Positions 1 through 10,652 of a stretch of DNA of 64,000 nt are shown piece by piece. Numbering within the stretch: the stretch's first letter is position 1; every line of letters starts with the position of its first letter. The notes under the pieces are model-generated. The model made no database searches. It was not told the DNA's origin and worked only from the letters and a program-made list of their open reading frames with translations. The stretch is taken from positions 2,317,001 through 2,381,000 of the forward strand of contig NZ_CP071448.1 of the NCBI RefSeq assembly GCF_017352115.1. The letters are read 5' to 3'. The stretch is from Flavobacterium endoglycinae (GTDB lineage: Bacteria > Bacteroidota > Bacteroidia > Flavobacteriales > Flavobacteriaceae). The position numbers and the translations under genes are program-made.

Positions 1-1
1 A

Positions 2-1465
<1,464 letters not shown>

Positions 1466-1474
1466 ATTACTAAG

Positions 1475-1581
1475 TTTTTTCCGCCACGACCCGAGCGATA
1501 GCGAATAGGCGAAGCAATTCACGAATTTTTCAAATTAAGATTTTTACATAAACACTAATTCGTGAATTCGTGGCGGAAAAA
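1475..1581. repeat. Imperfect palindromic intergenic repeat, copy 1
   Basis: The 258-bp gap between GH97 and amylase holds an interrupted inverted repeat. The outer arms are 1476-1489 and 1568-1581 (14 bp, perfect) and the inner arms are 1517-1527 and 1557-1567 (11 bp, perfect). A 27-bp G+C-rich insertion lies between the left arms. The right half, 1557-1581, is repeated base for base at 40221-40245, and its core (ATTCGTGAATTCGTGGC) recurs at 4920-4936. It could form an RNA hairpin between the two starch genes. No gene is seen in the rest of the gap. Confidence 0.8.
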
Positions 1582-1723
1582 CTATGCTCATTTAAGAGCA
1601 AAAAATTAAAAACTTACAACTTGAAAACTATTAACCACAAAATGTTTGTCGAATTTAAAAACCGATGCGAGTGAGAATGAATTTTAGTTAAAAAATGCCG
1701 ACAAGCATGCAAAAACTACTATT

Positions 1724-4700
1724 ATGAAAATCAACATTACCACGAGATTATTTCATATTACGAAAACACTATTTTGTTTTCTGTTATTATTAGCAAGTTC
1801 TGTTTATGCACAAGATCCTGCGCAGTACGGAACGCCATTCGCAGGAGTACCGGATACGAGAGATATCAACATGTATCAAGTGCATATTCGTCCGTTTAGT
1901 GCCAACGGAAATTTAGCCGGAGTAACTGCCCGATTAGACAATATAAAAGCACTCGGTACCAATGTTATTTATTTAATGCCGATTTTTCCCCACGGAACCG
2001 ATTCCCGAAGTTCGGCTTCGCCCTATTGTATCAAAGATTTCAAAGCTGTTGGTTCTGAATATGGTTCTTTGGCTGATTTAAGAACTTTGGTTGACGGCGC
2101 TCACAGTCGTGGAATGGCAGTTATTTTAGATATTGCCATCAACGGAACTTCTTGGGATCATGGCTGGACCGTTTCTCATCCTGAATATTACAAACGAACC
2201 GGCACAACTATTCAGCAATTAGGAAATTTTGGAGATATTGCAGCTCTTGATCTTAACAATTCAGCTACACGAGCAGCAATCAAAGATGCCATGCGTTACT
2301 GGATTTTCGCTGCCAATATTGATGGTTACCGATGTGATTATGCCAATAATCCTCCTTTAGATTTTTGGTCCGAAGTAAATTCAAATCTTCGAAGCATAAC
2401 GTCTCACAACTTATTAATGTTAGCCGAAGGTGACAGACAAGAAAACTTTCAGGTTGGTTTTGACATGAATTACGGCGACAGATGGTTTCATAGCGGTTTG
2501 TACGATATTGCGAATGGAGGACCCGTTTCGCAAAGACTTCAAGACCAGACTACCTATGAATATGCCAAAGCAACCGGAAATCAACAGATCGTTAGATATA
2601 CGGGTAATCATGACACCTACACCAATGATGATGGCGTAAGAAGACCATTCGTTGCATTCAAAAACCATAACGGAATTGTAGCTAACTTTTTGGTTTCAGC
2701 TTACATGAGAGGAGTTCCTTTCCTAATGAGCGGACAAGAAATTGACTACGAACCCAAAACTGACTGGCCTTGGCAGAACTTCAAATTCAATTGGTCGCAA
2801 AACCCAACTGCCGCTGCCGATTTTGCTAAAATTCTAAATTTTAGAACCGCAAGCGCTGCAATTCGTCGTGGAGATTTAACTACTTATGCAAATGATGATA
2901 TCAGCATTTTCACCAAAACATTAGGTTCAGAAAAAGTAATCGTAATGTCGAATTTGAGAAATGCTTCAAAATCATACGTTATTCCAGCAGCTCTAGCAGG
3001 AACATATGTTAATCCGTACAATAATAATGCTTCGGTAACTTTAACGGCAGGATCTACGCGTAATTTTGCGGCTTTCGAATATTTAGTTTTAACCAATACG
3101 AATGCTCCGGTTGTGGCGGTTACAGCCGTTTCAGTTAGTCCAACAACAGCAACTGTTGGTTTAGGAACAACGCAGCAATTAAATGCGACAATTACTCCTG
3201 CAAATGCAACCAATCAAAACGTAACTTGGTCATCAAGTAATACTTCAGTAGCAACTGTAAATAATTCGGGATTAGTTACAGCTATTTCTGCAGGAACTGC
3301 AACTATAACCGTTACTACTGCTGATGGAAATAAAACAGCATCTTCTGCCATAACAGTGGCTGCAATCCCAGTTTCATCTGTAGCAGTTTCTCCAACTTCT
3401 GCTAGTTTGTATGCCGGAAATACGCAGCAACTTACAGCAACGATTTCACCAGCAAATGCAACTAATAAAAATGTTATCTGGTCATCTAGCAATACTTCGG
3501 TCGCAACAGTAAACAGCTCTGGTTTCGTAACAGCGGTTTCGGCAGGAACAGCAACGATTACAGCTACAACGCAGGACGGAAATAAAACTTCTTCGGCAAC
3601 AATTACAGTAAATCCAAATACGAATTTCACGATTTATTTTTACAAACCGTCAAATTGGGGAACTGGAATCAAAATTTATTATTGGAGCGCTTTACCATCA
3701 GGAGTTTTAGCTGATGCATCTTGGCCAGGTGTAAACATGACCAACACAGGAAACGGCTGGTACAGCTATACGTTTACAAATGTAACCTCAACGAATTTAA
3801 TCTTTAACGACGGAACCAATCAAACTGCTGATTTAAGCCGAAACAAAACCGGCTGGTACATGAACAACGTTTGGTACGATTCAAACCCGGGGACTGGTGT
3901 TGCGGTTACAACTGTGAGTTTAAGTCCAACCACGGCATCGTTAAACGTTGGCGGAACGCAGCAGCTTACTCCAACAGTTCTTCCTTCGAATGCAACAAAT
4001 AAATCGGTTACGTATAGTTCAAACAATACATCTGTTGCAACTGTTAATACTTCTGGTTTAATTACCGCTGTTGCGAATGGAACGGCGACCATCACCGTGA
4101 CAACTGTTGACGGAAGCAAAACAAGTACTTGCACGGTTACCGTTAGTACAGCTCCATCTGGAGGTTCTTATTACACGATCAAAAACAGATGGACGGGTGC
4201 CTATTTATCTGATACAGGAACAAATACTGGTTATGGAACAACAGTTTCTGGTAACAATTACAAATGGCAGAAAATTGCAATTGATGCTACTTATTTCGTA
4301 CTGAAAAATGTTGCTACAGGAGAATTAATGAATATCGAAGGACAAACTGGAAGTGTTCAATGTAATATTACTGATACTACGTTCTGGAGTGCCCAGTGGT
4401 CAAGCGATTACATAGACGGAACTTGGACTCGTTTAAGAAACAGATGGCAGACCGGAAATATTATTCATATCGAAAATCAAACAGGTTCTGCTCAATACGG
4501 AAATTCACAAGATGGCTGGTACAGCGCACAATGGCAATTAGAACCCACAACCGTTGGAACATCAAAATCAGCATTGAATATTGGAGAAGCTTCCACTGAA
4601 CCCGTAATTGGTATTTATCCAAATCCTGCAACAAATAATGAATTTCATATTTTGATGCCTGAATTAACAAATGGAAATGCTGAAATTTCAGTTGCTGATA

Positions 4701-4834
4701 TGAACGGAAGAACGGTTTTAACTGAAAGACTTTCTTCATCAGGACAGATTAACCACCATTTATCTTCAGGAATTTATATTGTAAATATTGTTTCTAAAGA
4801 TTTTAACGTAACTAAAAAATTGATTGTTAAATAA
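1724..4834 (+). CDS. Secreted multi-module GH13 alpha-amylase with T9SS sorting domain
   Basis: This 1036-aa enzyme should hydrolyse alpha-1,4-glucan outside the cell. A signal peptide (about residues 1-29, ending VYAQ) leads into a GH13 barrel with the family's three carboxylates: D205 (DGYRCDYA, nucleophile), E235 (MLAEGDR, acid/base) and D297 (TGNHDT). Two bacterial Ig-like (Big_2) repeats follow at about 463-545 and 549-628. Next are a starch-binding module resembling CBM26 (about 632-722), a third Big_2 repeat (about 727-806) and a ricin-type beta-trefoil (about 812-942). The last 75 or so residues (IYPNPATN, ending KKLIVK) form a type IX secretion C-terminal signal. It follows the GH97 gene by 258 bp. 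The two enzymes would act in sequence, amylase outside and alpha-glucosidase in the periplasm. Confidence 0.95.
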   Translation: MKINITTRLFHITKTLFCFLLLLASSVYAQDPAQYGTPFAGVPDTRDINMYQVHIRPFSANGNLAGVTARLDNIKALGTNVIYLMPIFPHGTDSRSSASPYCIKDFKAVGSEYGSLADLRTLVDGAHSRGMAVILDIAINGTSWDHGWTVSHPEYYKRTGTTIQQLGNFGDIAALDLNNSATRAAIKDAMRYWIFAANIDGYRCDYANNPPLDFWSEVNSNLRSITSHNLLMLAEGDRQENFQVGFDMNYGDRWFHSGLYDIANGGPVSQRLQDQTTYEYAKATGNQQIVRYTGNHDTYTNDDGVRRPFVAFKNHNGIVANFLVSAYMRGVPFLMSGQEIDYEPKTDWPWQNFKFNWSQNPTAAADFAKILNFRTASAAIRRGDLTTYANDDISIFTKTLGSEKVIVMSNLRNASKSYVIPAALAGTYVNPYNNNASVTLTAGSTRNFAAFEYLVLTNTNAPVVAVTAVSVSPTTATVGLGTTQQLNATITPANATNQNVTWSSSNTSVATVNNSGLVTAISAGTATITVTTADGNKTASSAITVAAIPVSSVAVSPTSASLYAGNTQQLTATISPANATNKNVIWSSSNTSVATVNSSGFVTAVSAGTATITATTQDGNKTSSATITVNPNTNFTIYFYKPSNWGTGIKIYYWSALPSGVLADASWPGVNMTNTGNGWYSYTFTNVTSTNLIFNDGTNQTADLSRNKTGWYMNNVWYDSNPGTGVAVTTVSLSPTTASLNVGGTQQLTPTVLPSNATNKSVTYSSNNTSVATVNTSGLITAVANGTATITVTTVDGSKTSTCTVTVSTAPSGGSYYTIKNRWTGAYLSDTGTNTGYGTTVSGNNYKWQKIAIDATYFVLKNVATGELMNIEGQTGSVQCNITDTTFWSAQWSSDYIDGTWTRLRNRWQTGNIIHIENQTGSAQYGNSQDGWYSAQWQLEPTTVGTSKSALNIGEASTEPVIGIYPNPATNNEFHILMPELTNGNAEISVADMNGRTVLTERLSSSGQINHHLSSGIYIVNIVSKDFNVTKKLIVK

Positions 4835-4854
4835 GTCGATTTAATGTAAAATAG

Positions 4855-4881
4855 AAAAGCGCATGAAATTCATGCGCTTTT
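4855..4881 (+). terminator. Intrinsic terminator after the amylase gene
   Basis: A self-complementary stem (AAAAGCGCATGAA with TTCATGCGCTTTT) begins 20 bp after the amylase stop codon and runs into a T-rich stretch. Confidence 0.85.
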
Positions 4882-4919
4882 TATTTAGAAGCTTTATTTA
4901 TCAATTTAAATATAAAATC

Positions 4920-4936
4920 ATTCGTGAATTCGTGGC
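4920..4936. repeat. Dispersed intergenic repeat, partial copy 2
   Basis: The bases ATTCGTGAATTCGTGGC match the core of the repeats at 1557-1581 and 40221-40245. Here the GGAAAAA tail is missing. The remainder of 4882-5057 shows no gene. Confidence 0.7.
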
Positions 4937-5057
4937 TATCTTTTTCTTAAAAAATAATAATTCATAATAAAACCAATTGATTCATAAACCAAAGGAAGTT
5001 TCCAATATTTTTTATTTTACATCTGCCCTAAACCAAGCAAAGCAATACATACAAATC

Positions 5058-5522
5058 TTACTTTGACGAATTAATATCATTATAAATGACTGTTATTTCT
5101 TTAGCATATTTTTTAGCATTTGGAATACGGACTGCTCGAACATAATTTTCAATTTCTTTGGGATTTTCTTTTAATATCCAATATTCTGCTAAGTAAATGA
5201 TAAGAAAGTTTTTGTAAAATGGTAGGTTTACAATTTCATCATTTTCTTCTTCAGGTTCATATCCTTTTGGATATTCTTGTTCAATATCATCAGAGTATTT
5301 TCTGAGTTTTATTTCCACATAAGCTGATATTGAATCTGTATGTAATTCTATTAGAGACTTTAAATCATCTACTGTAACATTTGCCAAATTCAATTCTTTT
5401 ATTGAGAAACCCCAAACAACATCAGGAATATTATCATCGATTTCAATGTTAATTCTTAATTTAACATTCTCTAATAATACATTATAAGATGTCGAGTTTA
5501 CAAAATCTACTAAAGTTTTCAT
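5058..5522 (-). CDS. Hypothetical acidic protein, 154 aa
   Basis: I do not recognise a family. The protein is soluble and acidic, with no signal peptide or membrane segment, and has an EPEEENDE stretch near residue 92. Composition, size and position beside two other small acidic genes resemble immunity proteins of polymorphic toxin systems, but no toxin gene lies nearby. The start is an ATG at 5522, 45 bp after the stop of the next gene upstream, so the two are probably co-transcribed. Confidence 0.6.
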   Translation of the reverse strand: MKTLVDFVNSTSYNVLLENVKLRINIEIDDNIPDVVWGFSIKELNLANVTVDDLKSLIELHTDSISAYVEIKLRKYSDDIEQEYPKGYEPEEENDEIVNLPFYKNFLIIYLAEYWILKENPKEIENYVRAVRIPNAKKYAKEITVIYNDINSSK

Positions 5523-5567
5523 AGCATACTAATTTTATTACTAGATAATCTCTTTAAAAATCCCATT

Positions 5568-5927
5568 TTAATTCTCCTTAAAAGCATCATATTCGAGGTA
5601 ATAATTTATTGCGAGTATTAGTTCATTTAGAGTAACATTTAGATTTTTATTTTTTGCATACTTTATAATATCATCAAATGTTTGCGATTCAATCCAAATC
5701 TCCAGACCTTCGTTTTCAAATTCTTTCGGAATAGAATCGCCTGCTTCATTTTCGACATAAAGACCTTCTTCCTCCAAATCCCAAATATATTCTTCCTCGA
5801 TATAAAAGAAACGAGTTCCTTCAGGATTGTTTAACCATTCTTTTGGATTAATATATAGCCATTCATTACGTTTATTACTTTCAACATCGTTGACAAGAGA
5901 CTGGAGATTATTAAATACTTTTGGCAT
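5568..5927 (-). CDS. Hypothetical acidic protein, 119 aa
   Basis: This short, highly acidic cytoplasmic protein is rich in Glu, Asp, Trp and Tyr (for example FFYIEEEYIWDLEEEG). It has no signal peptide or transmembrane helix. The C-terminal half looks helical. I do not recognise its family. It is upstream of the 154-aa gene on the same strand, 45 bp apart. Its small size, acidity and grouping with a DUF2750 protein suggest an immunity-like or sensor protein; this is inference from context only. Confidence 0.6.
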   Translation of the reverse strand: MPKVFNNLQSLVNDVESNKRNEWLYINPKEWLNNPEGTRFFYIEEEYIWDLEEEGLYVENEAGDSIPKEFENEGLEIWIESQTFDDIIKYAKNKNLNVTLNELILAINYYLEYDAFKEN

Positions 5928-6012
5928 TTTTACTTATTTTTAAATTAATGATAACCTACATCTAGAGATCTATGTCAATTGAGTAAGTTCTTTCTAAGCT
6001 TTTTTCATTTTT

Positions 6013-6165
6013 CTAATCAAAAAAATTTTCAATCACATCTGCAATATCTTCTTTATAAAAACCTAGCTTCATCAGATATTCAACAAACAATAAAAAAGTT
6101 TCAATATTTTTTGTCTGAACATTCCCAATTAAAATCCGTAAAGCGAGTTCTATATCATTAATCAA
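6013..6165 (-). pseudogene. Possible gene remnant or TTG-started 50-aa ORF
   Basis: A 50-codon open stretch encodes a protein-like helical sequence (LALRILIGNVQTKNIETFLL, later EYLMKLGFYKEDIADVIE) ending in FFD and a TAG stop. It has no ATG; the only candidate start is TTG at 6165, and an in-frame stop lies just upstream. The composition resembles its neighbours' coding sequence more than intergenic DNA. It may be the 3' remnant of another immunity-like gene, or chance. Confidence 0.3.
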
Positions 6166-6191
6166 ACTATAATTTTAAACTTCTTTATTAT

Positions 6192-6581
6192 TTAATATTT
6201 ACTGCATTCGTATTCTAAATCTCTTAAAAAATCTTTTGCTTTCAGTACCGGTGTATCTTCGCGTTCTGGAATATCGAAAACTCCAACACCAATATTATCA
6301 TCATCTAAATCAGGAAGCAGATCATCCATTAAGTTATCTAGAAATATTTGTTTTGGCACACAATCTTTATTTGTTTGTTTAATATAATGTTCTACAAAAT
6401 CTTTTGCAGGCCAAATTGGAAAAACCATATTTCCCTTACTGTCTTCAAACATTATCCATCCGTCATTATACAGTCCCCATGCTTCTTCCCAATCTACTAT
6501 TTTCTTAATCGAAAATTCGTATCTACTTCTTCCGTCTGTTTCAAGCAAATGTTTAATTTGTTGTTCGTTTAATTCAAGCAT
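6192..6581 (-). CDS. DUF2750-like protein, 129 aa
   Basis: The pattern RYEFSIKKIVDWEEAWGLYN, then DGWIMFEDSKGN, then FPIWPAKDFVEHY is that of the DUF2750 family, a small cytoplasmic family of unknown function. In bacteria it often sits among small immunity-like genes. Usual family length is about 100-130 aa, so this copy looks complete. The ATG start is at 6581. A 216-bp gene-free stretch with a terminator separates it from the mfd operon. Confidence 0.75.
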   Translation of the reverse strand: MLELNEQQIKHLLETDGRSRYEFSIKKIVDWEEAWGLYNDGWIMFEDSKGNMVFPIWPAKDFVEHYIKQTNKDCVPKQIFLDNLMDDLLPDLDDDNIGVGVFDIPEREDTPVLKAKDFLRDLEYECSKY

Positions 6582-6681
6582 GTTAATCTTTCTTTTAAAA
6601 ATGTAAAAGTAGATTTCTTTTAAAACAAAAACTTTCCCAAAAAAGCTTTAAAACAATAAGTTAAGACAATATTCAATAAAA

Positions 6682-6712
6682 AAAGGCTTTTAGTTTAAAA
6701 CCAAAAGCCTTT
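6682..6712 (-). terminator. Terminator of the mfd operon
   Basis: The 10-bp perfect stem AAAGGCTTTT / AAAAGCCTTT is flanked by A- and T-rich runs. It lies 87 bp beyond the last gene of the leftward mfd operon (stop at 6799). Confidence 0.65.
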
Positions 6713-6798
6713 CTTATATTAATCCTATATTTTTATTCAAAAGAAAACTTTATGTTTACATGATTTTTCTTAAATAAAAGGTAAATAAAATTAATTTT

Positions 6799-7278
6799 TT
6801 ATTTTTTCAATTCCGGATAAATATCATCTTGAGTATTCAAAATCAAATCTGGACCAAATGATTTTAGCATATAATCATTTCCAATTTTTTTATAATAAAA
6901 TCGTGCAGATTTCGCTTTCTCAAAATCGAATTTATTACTGAAAAATTCATCATCCCGAAAGAATTTATTTTGAGATTTCAATTGTGCTAAACTATCAGGA
7001 TATCGATCATTTTTACTTTTGTAAAACTCCAAATCTTTTACAACTTCATTCAATTGATGATTTGTGAATTGAATTAAATGTTCTTTATGAAAATCACTAG
7101 TTAAATAAAAATACCAAAACAGAGGAGTGAAAAGTATTCCTGCCAATCCTATCATTTTCATTTTTTTATCTTTTCTAACAAAGCCTTGAACAATCAGAAT
7201 TGCTCCAGAAATTAATCCGAAATTTGGAATCAATCCCACAAAACCAAATTTATAAAGGCTTTTTGAAGCTATTTTCAT
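6799..7278 (-). CDS. Membrane protein with pseudopilin-like C-terminus, 159 aa
   Basis: Two hydrophobic segments near the N-terminus (about residues 10-30 and 40-60) are followed by a soluble domain. That domain has YPDSLAQLKSQ and ends YMLKSFGPDLILNTQDDIYP, which resembles the C-terminus of type II secretion GspG pseudopilins (a Y-x-L-x-S-x-GPD-x-x-x-x-T-x-DDI pattern). There is no prepilin cleavage site at the start, so it is probably not a true pilin but a membrane-anchored protein sharing that fold. It begins 8 bp after mfd and is likely translated from the same mRNA. A mechanistic link to repair is not evident. Confidence 0.65.
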   Translation of the reverse strand: MKIASKSLYKFGFVGLIPNFGLISGAILIVQGFVRKDKKMKMIGLAGILFTPLFWYFYLTSDFHKEHLIQFTNHQLNEVVKDLEFYKSKNDRYPDSLAQLKSQNKFFRDDEFFSNKFDFEKAKSARFYYKKIGNDYMLKSFGPDLILNTQDDIYPELKK

Positions 7279-7286
7279 TTCTTTTT

Positions 7287-10200
7287 TTATTCTTCAAACA
7301 ATTCCATCAACTCCAATGCTCGTTTTATCGACTTTACATTTTCAAAAGTCAATAACAAACGTAATCCGTTTACGGTTTGTTTTTCTTTCATTTTGCACAG
7401 TGTACTATGTTTTTGAACGAAGTTTAAAACATTTCTGAATTTCACGGATTGGTAATAATCTGATTGCTGATCTGAAACGAAATAACCAATCATTTTGCCT
7501 TGTTTCAAGACTAATTTCTCGATTCCTACTCTTGTTGCAATCCATTTAATTCTGATGCTGTTTAATAAGGCAACAGCAGGTTTTGGCAATGGTCCGAAAC
7601 GATCGATTAGTTTTTTCTCAAATTCCTGTAAACCAGCTTCGTCTTTTATCGCGCCTAATTCGTTGTATAAAACCAAACGTTCTGAAACGTTATTGATATA
7701 TTCATCTGGGAATAGTAACTCGAAATCGGCATCGATTTGAATGTCTTTTACGTATTCTTTTGTATCGATATCATTCTCTTCAGGATACAAATCTTTGAAT
7801 TCGTTTTCCTTCAATTCTTCAATCGCTTCATTCATGATTTTTTGGTACGTATCAAAACCAATTTCATTAATGAAACCGCTTTGTTCTCCTCCTAATAAAT
7901 CTCCCGCACCGCGAATCTCCAAATCTTTCATCGCAATATTGAAACCGCTTCCCAATTCACTGAATTGTTCCAACGCCTGAATACGTTTTCTGGCATCTTC
8001 AGTCATTGATGAATATGGCGGACAAATGAAATAACAGAATGCTTTTTTATTGCTTCGCCCAACACGGCCGCGCATTTGATGCAAATCTGATAATCCGAAA
8101 TTATTGGCGTTGTTGATGAAAATCGTGTTGGCATTTGGAACGTCCAACCCGCTTTCGATGATTGTAGTGGCGACCAAAACATCAAAATCTCCGTTCATGA
8201 AACCTAACATCAATTCTTCGAGTTTAGCTCCGTCCATTTGTCCGTGGCCAATTCCGACTCTTGCATTTGGAACCAAACGCTGAATCATTCCTGCCACTTC
8301 TTTTATATTTTCAATTCGGTTATTGATAAAGAAAACCTGTCCGTTTCGTTGAATTTCATACGAAATCGCATCACGAATAATTTCTTCATTAAAAGTAACC
8401 ACATTCGTTTCAATCGGATAACGATTTGGCGGAGGTGTTGTAATTACCGATAAATCTCGTGCTGCCATTAATGAAAACTGTAAAGTTCTCGGAATTGGCG
8501 TTGCTGTCAATGTCAATGTATCAACATTCGCAGCAATCGTTTTTAATTTATCTTTTACGTTTACTCCAAACTTCTGTTCCTCATCGACAATCAATAAACC
8601 AAGGTCTTTAAAAACCACATTTTTATTGACCAATTGATGTGTTCCAATAACGATATCGAGTTTTCCTTCGGCTAAATCTTTTAAAGTCTGTGTTTTTTGT
8701 TTCGCTGTTCTAAATCGGTTTAAGTAACCAATTGAAACTGGCATATCTTTTAAACGTTCCGAAAAAGTTCTATAATGCTGATACGCCAAAATGGTTGTTG
8801 GAACCAAAACCGCTACTTGTTTGCTGTTGTCAACCGCTTTAAAAGCAGCACGAATGGCAACCTCTGTTTTTCCGAAACCAACATCACCACAAACCAAACG
8901 ATCCATTGGGCGATCGCTTTCCATATCGGCTTTTACTTCCGCTGTCGATTTCATTTGGTCTGGCGTATCTTCGTAAATAAACGAACTTTCCAATTCGTTT
9001 TGAAGATAACTGTCTGGCGCAAACTGAAATCCTTTTTCTAAACGACGCTTTGCATACAGCTGAATCAAGTTGAATGCAATATGTTTGACGCGAGCTTTGG
9101 TTTTCTGTTTTAAAACCTTCCAAGCGTTCGAACCCAATTTATAGATTTTCGGAGGCGTACCGTCTTTTCCGTTGTATTTCGAGATTTTATGAAGCGAGTG
9201 AATACTCACATACACAATATCATTATCGGCATACACCAATTTTATGGCTTCCTGCGTTTTGCCTTCCACCTGAATTTTCTGCAATCCGCCAAATTTCCCA
9301 ATTCCGTGATCGATATGCGTTACATAATCGCCTACAGAAAGTGCCGTTAATTCTTTTAAAGTGATATTCTGCTTTTTAGAATACCCATTTTTGATGTTGA
9401 ATTTATGATAACGCTCAAAAATCTGGTGATCGGTGTAAGCCGTTATTTGATTTTCTTCATCAATAAAACCTTGATACAAAGGCAGTACAATAGTATGATA
9501 TTGCTTTCTTATATTTTCTGAATTGGCTTCGTCTAAGCTTTCAAAAATATCATGGAAACGTTTTGCCTGCGTATCATTCGAACAAAACAGATAATTTACA
9601 TATCCGTTAAAATGATTATCGCTCAAATTGTTCAGCAATAAATCAAATTGTTTGTTGAAAGATGGCTGCGGCTGAATATGAAATTCGAATTTTTTAATGG
9701 TTTTATAAACGGGTCTTGAAGCCAATTCTACAACTGAAAAATCCAAAGATCTTTTTATAAATGACGCCTGATTTAAAAATAATTGTTCTGGCGTGGCGTG
9801 TTTTATTTCTTTCGAAAGTTTCTCAAAAGCTTCTTCTGCTCTTGCGAATTGTTTGTCCAACTGACTAAAAAGTCCTTCAGTATTTTGGATGAAAAGAACT
9901 GTTTTTTCGGCAATATAATCTAAGAAGCTCTCACGGTTTTCCTGAAAAAGTTTGTTCTCCACATTCGGGATAATCGTGATTTTTTTATGGGTTTCTACGG
10001 ACAATTGCGTTTCAACGTCAAAAGTTCTAATGCTGTCTACTTCATTTCCGAAAAATTCAATTCGGTAAGGATGATCGTTTGAAAAAGAAAATACATCGAC
10101 AATACCTCCGCGGACTGAAAATTCGCCGGGTTCTGTGATGAAATCTACTCTTTTAAATTCGTATTCAAATAACACTTCGTTGATAAAATCGATCGAAATT

Positions 10201-10652
10201 TTATCGTTCAGCGCGACTTTTAAAGTATTTTTATCCAGTTCTCTCCTTGTAACTACTTTTTCAAAAAGTGCTTCTGGATACGTAACAATTACGGCTGGTT
10301 TTTTTCTAGAATTAATTCTATTTAGAACCTCAGCACGAAGCAAGACATTGGCATTGTCGGTTTCATCAATTTGGTACGGACGGCGAAATGAAGCGGGATA
10401 AAACAATACATCCTGCTCGCCAATCATCTGCTCCAAATCGTTTAAATAATAAGCGGCTTCTTCTTTATTGTCTAAAACAATCAGAAAAGGCAGTTCGGTT
10501 TTTCTGAAAACGGAACGGATAATAAATGAAACTGCAGATCCTAACAATCCGCTGATGTTCATTTTTGCTTGGTTTCCTTCCAGTAAACTTGTGGCAATCT
10601 GCTGTGCTTTTGGCAGATTATCGTATGTTGTATATAAGGCGTTTTTACTCAA
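7287..10652 (-). CDS. mfd: Transcription-repair coupling factor Mfd
   Basis: Mfd displaces RNA polymerase stalled at DNA lesions and recruits UvrAB. The 1121-aa protein has the full family layout: an N-terminal UvrB-like region, the CarD-like polymerase-interacting domain (GDYVTHIDHGIGKFGGLQ, about residues 445-510) and a RecG-like helicase with Walker A GDVGFGKTE (about 590-598). The helicase also has the DEEQ box (LLIVDEEQKFGV) and LTLTATPIPRTL, and is followed by the TRCF C-terminal domain. The only plausible start is TTG at 10652, because an in-frame stop lies a few codons upstream and the next Met is residue 31. This start overlaps the last 8 bp of the upstream lipoprotein gene, suggesting translational coupling. 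Confidence 0.97.
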   Translation of the reverse strand: MSKNALYTTYDNLPKAQQIATSLLEGNQAKMNISGLLGSAVSFIIRSVFRKTELPFLIVLDNKEEAAYYLNDLEQMIGEQDVLFYPASFRRPYQIDETDNANVLLRAEVLNRINSRKKPAVIVTYPEALFEKVVTRRELDKNTLKVALNDKISIDFINEVLFEYEFKRVDFITEPGEFSVRGGIVDVFSFSNDHPYRIEFFGNEVDSIRTFDVETQLSVETHKKITIIPNVENKLFQENRESFLDYIAEKTVLFIQNTEGLFSQLDKQFARAEEAFEKLSKEIKHATPEQLFLNQASFIKRSLDFSVVELASRPVYKTIKKFEFHIQPQPSFNKQFDLLLNNLSDNHFNGYVNYLFCSNDTQAKRFHDIFESLDEANSENIRKQYHTIVLPLYQGFIDEENQITAYTDHQIFERYHKFNIKNGYSKKQNITLKELTALSVGDYVTHIDHGIGKFGGLQKIQVEGKTQEAIKLVYADNDIVYVSIHSLHKISKYNGKDGTPPKIYKLGSNAWKVLKQKTKARVKHIAFNLIQLYAKRRLEKGFQFAPDSYLQNELESSFIYEDTPDQMKSTAEVKADMESDRPMDRLVCGDVGFGKTEVAIRAAFKAVDNSKQVAVLVPTTILAYQHYRTFSERLKDMPVSIGYLNRFRTAKQKTQTLKDLAEGKLDIVIGTHQLVNKNVVFKDLGLLIVDEEQKFGVNVKDKLKTIAANVDTLTLTATPIPRTLQFSLMAARDLSVITTPPPNRYPIETNVVTFNEEIIRDAISYEIQRNGQVFFINNRIENIKEVAGMIQRLVPNARVGIGHGQMDGAKLEELMLGFMNGDFDVLVATTIIESGLDVPNANTIFINNANNFGLSDLHQMRGRVGRSNKKAFCYFICPPYSSMTEDARKRIQALEQFSELGSGFNIAMKDLEIRGAGDLLGGEQSGFINEIGFDTYQKIMNEAIEELKENEFKDLYPEENDIDTKEYVKDIQIDADFELLFPDEYINNVSERLVLYNELGAIKDEAGLQEFEKKLIDRFGPLPKPAVALLNSIRIKWIATRVGIEKLVLKQGKMIGYFVSDQQSDYYQSVKFRNVLNFVQKHSTLCKMKEKQTVNGLRLLLTFENVKSIKRALELMELFEE

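Noticed and set aside
3214..3630. Long open frame on the minus strand inside the amylase gene
   Set aside because: It is antisense to the repetitive Ig-like region of a clear coding gene, and the translation is a low-complexity Val/Ala/Thr repeat created by the codons of the other strand.
3112..4130. CRISPR-like or tandem DNA repeat in the amylase gene
   Set aside because: The similarity is between protein-level Ig-like domains of about 80 residues, with diverged DNA and no spacers.
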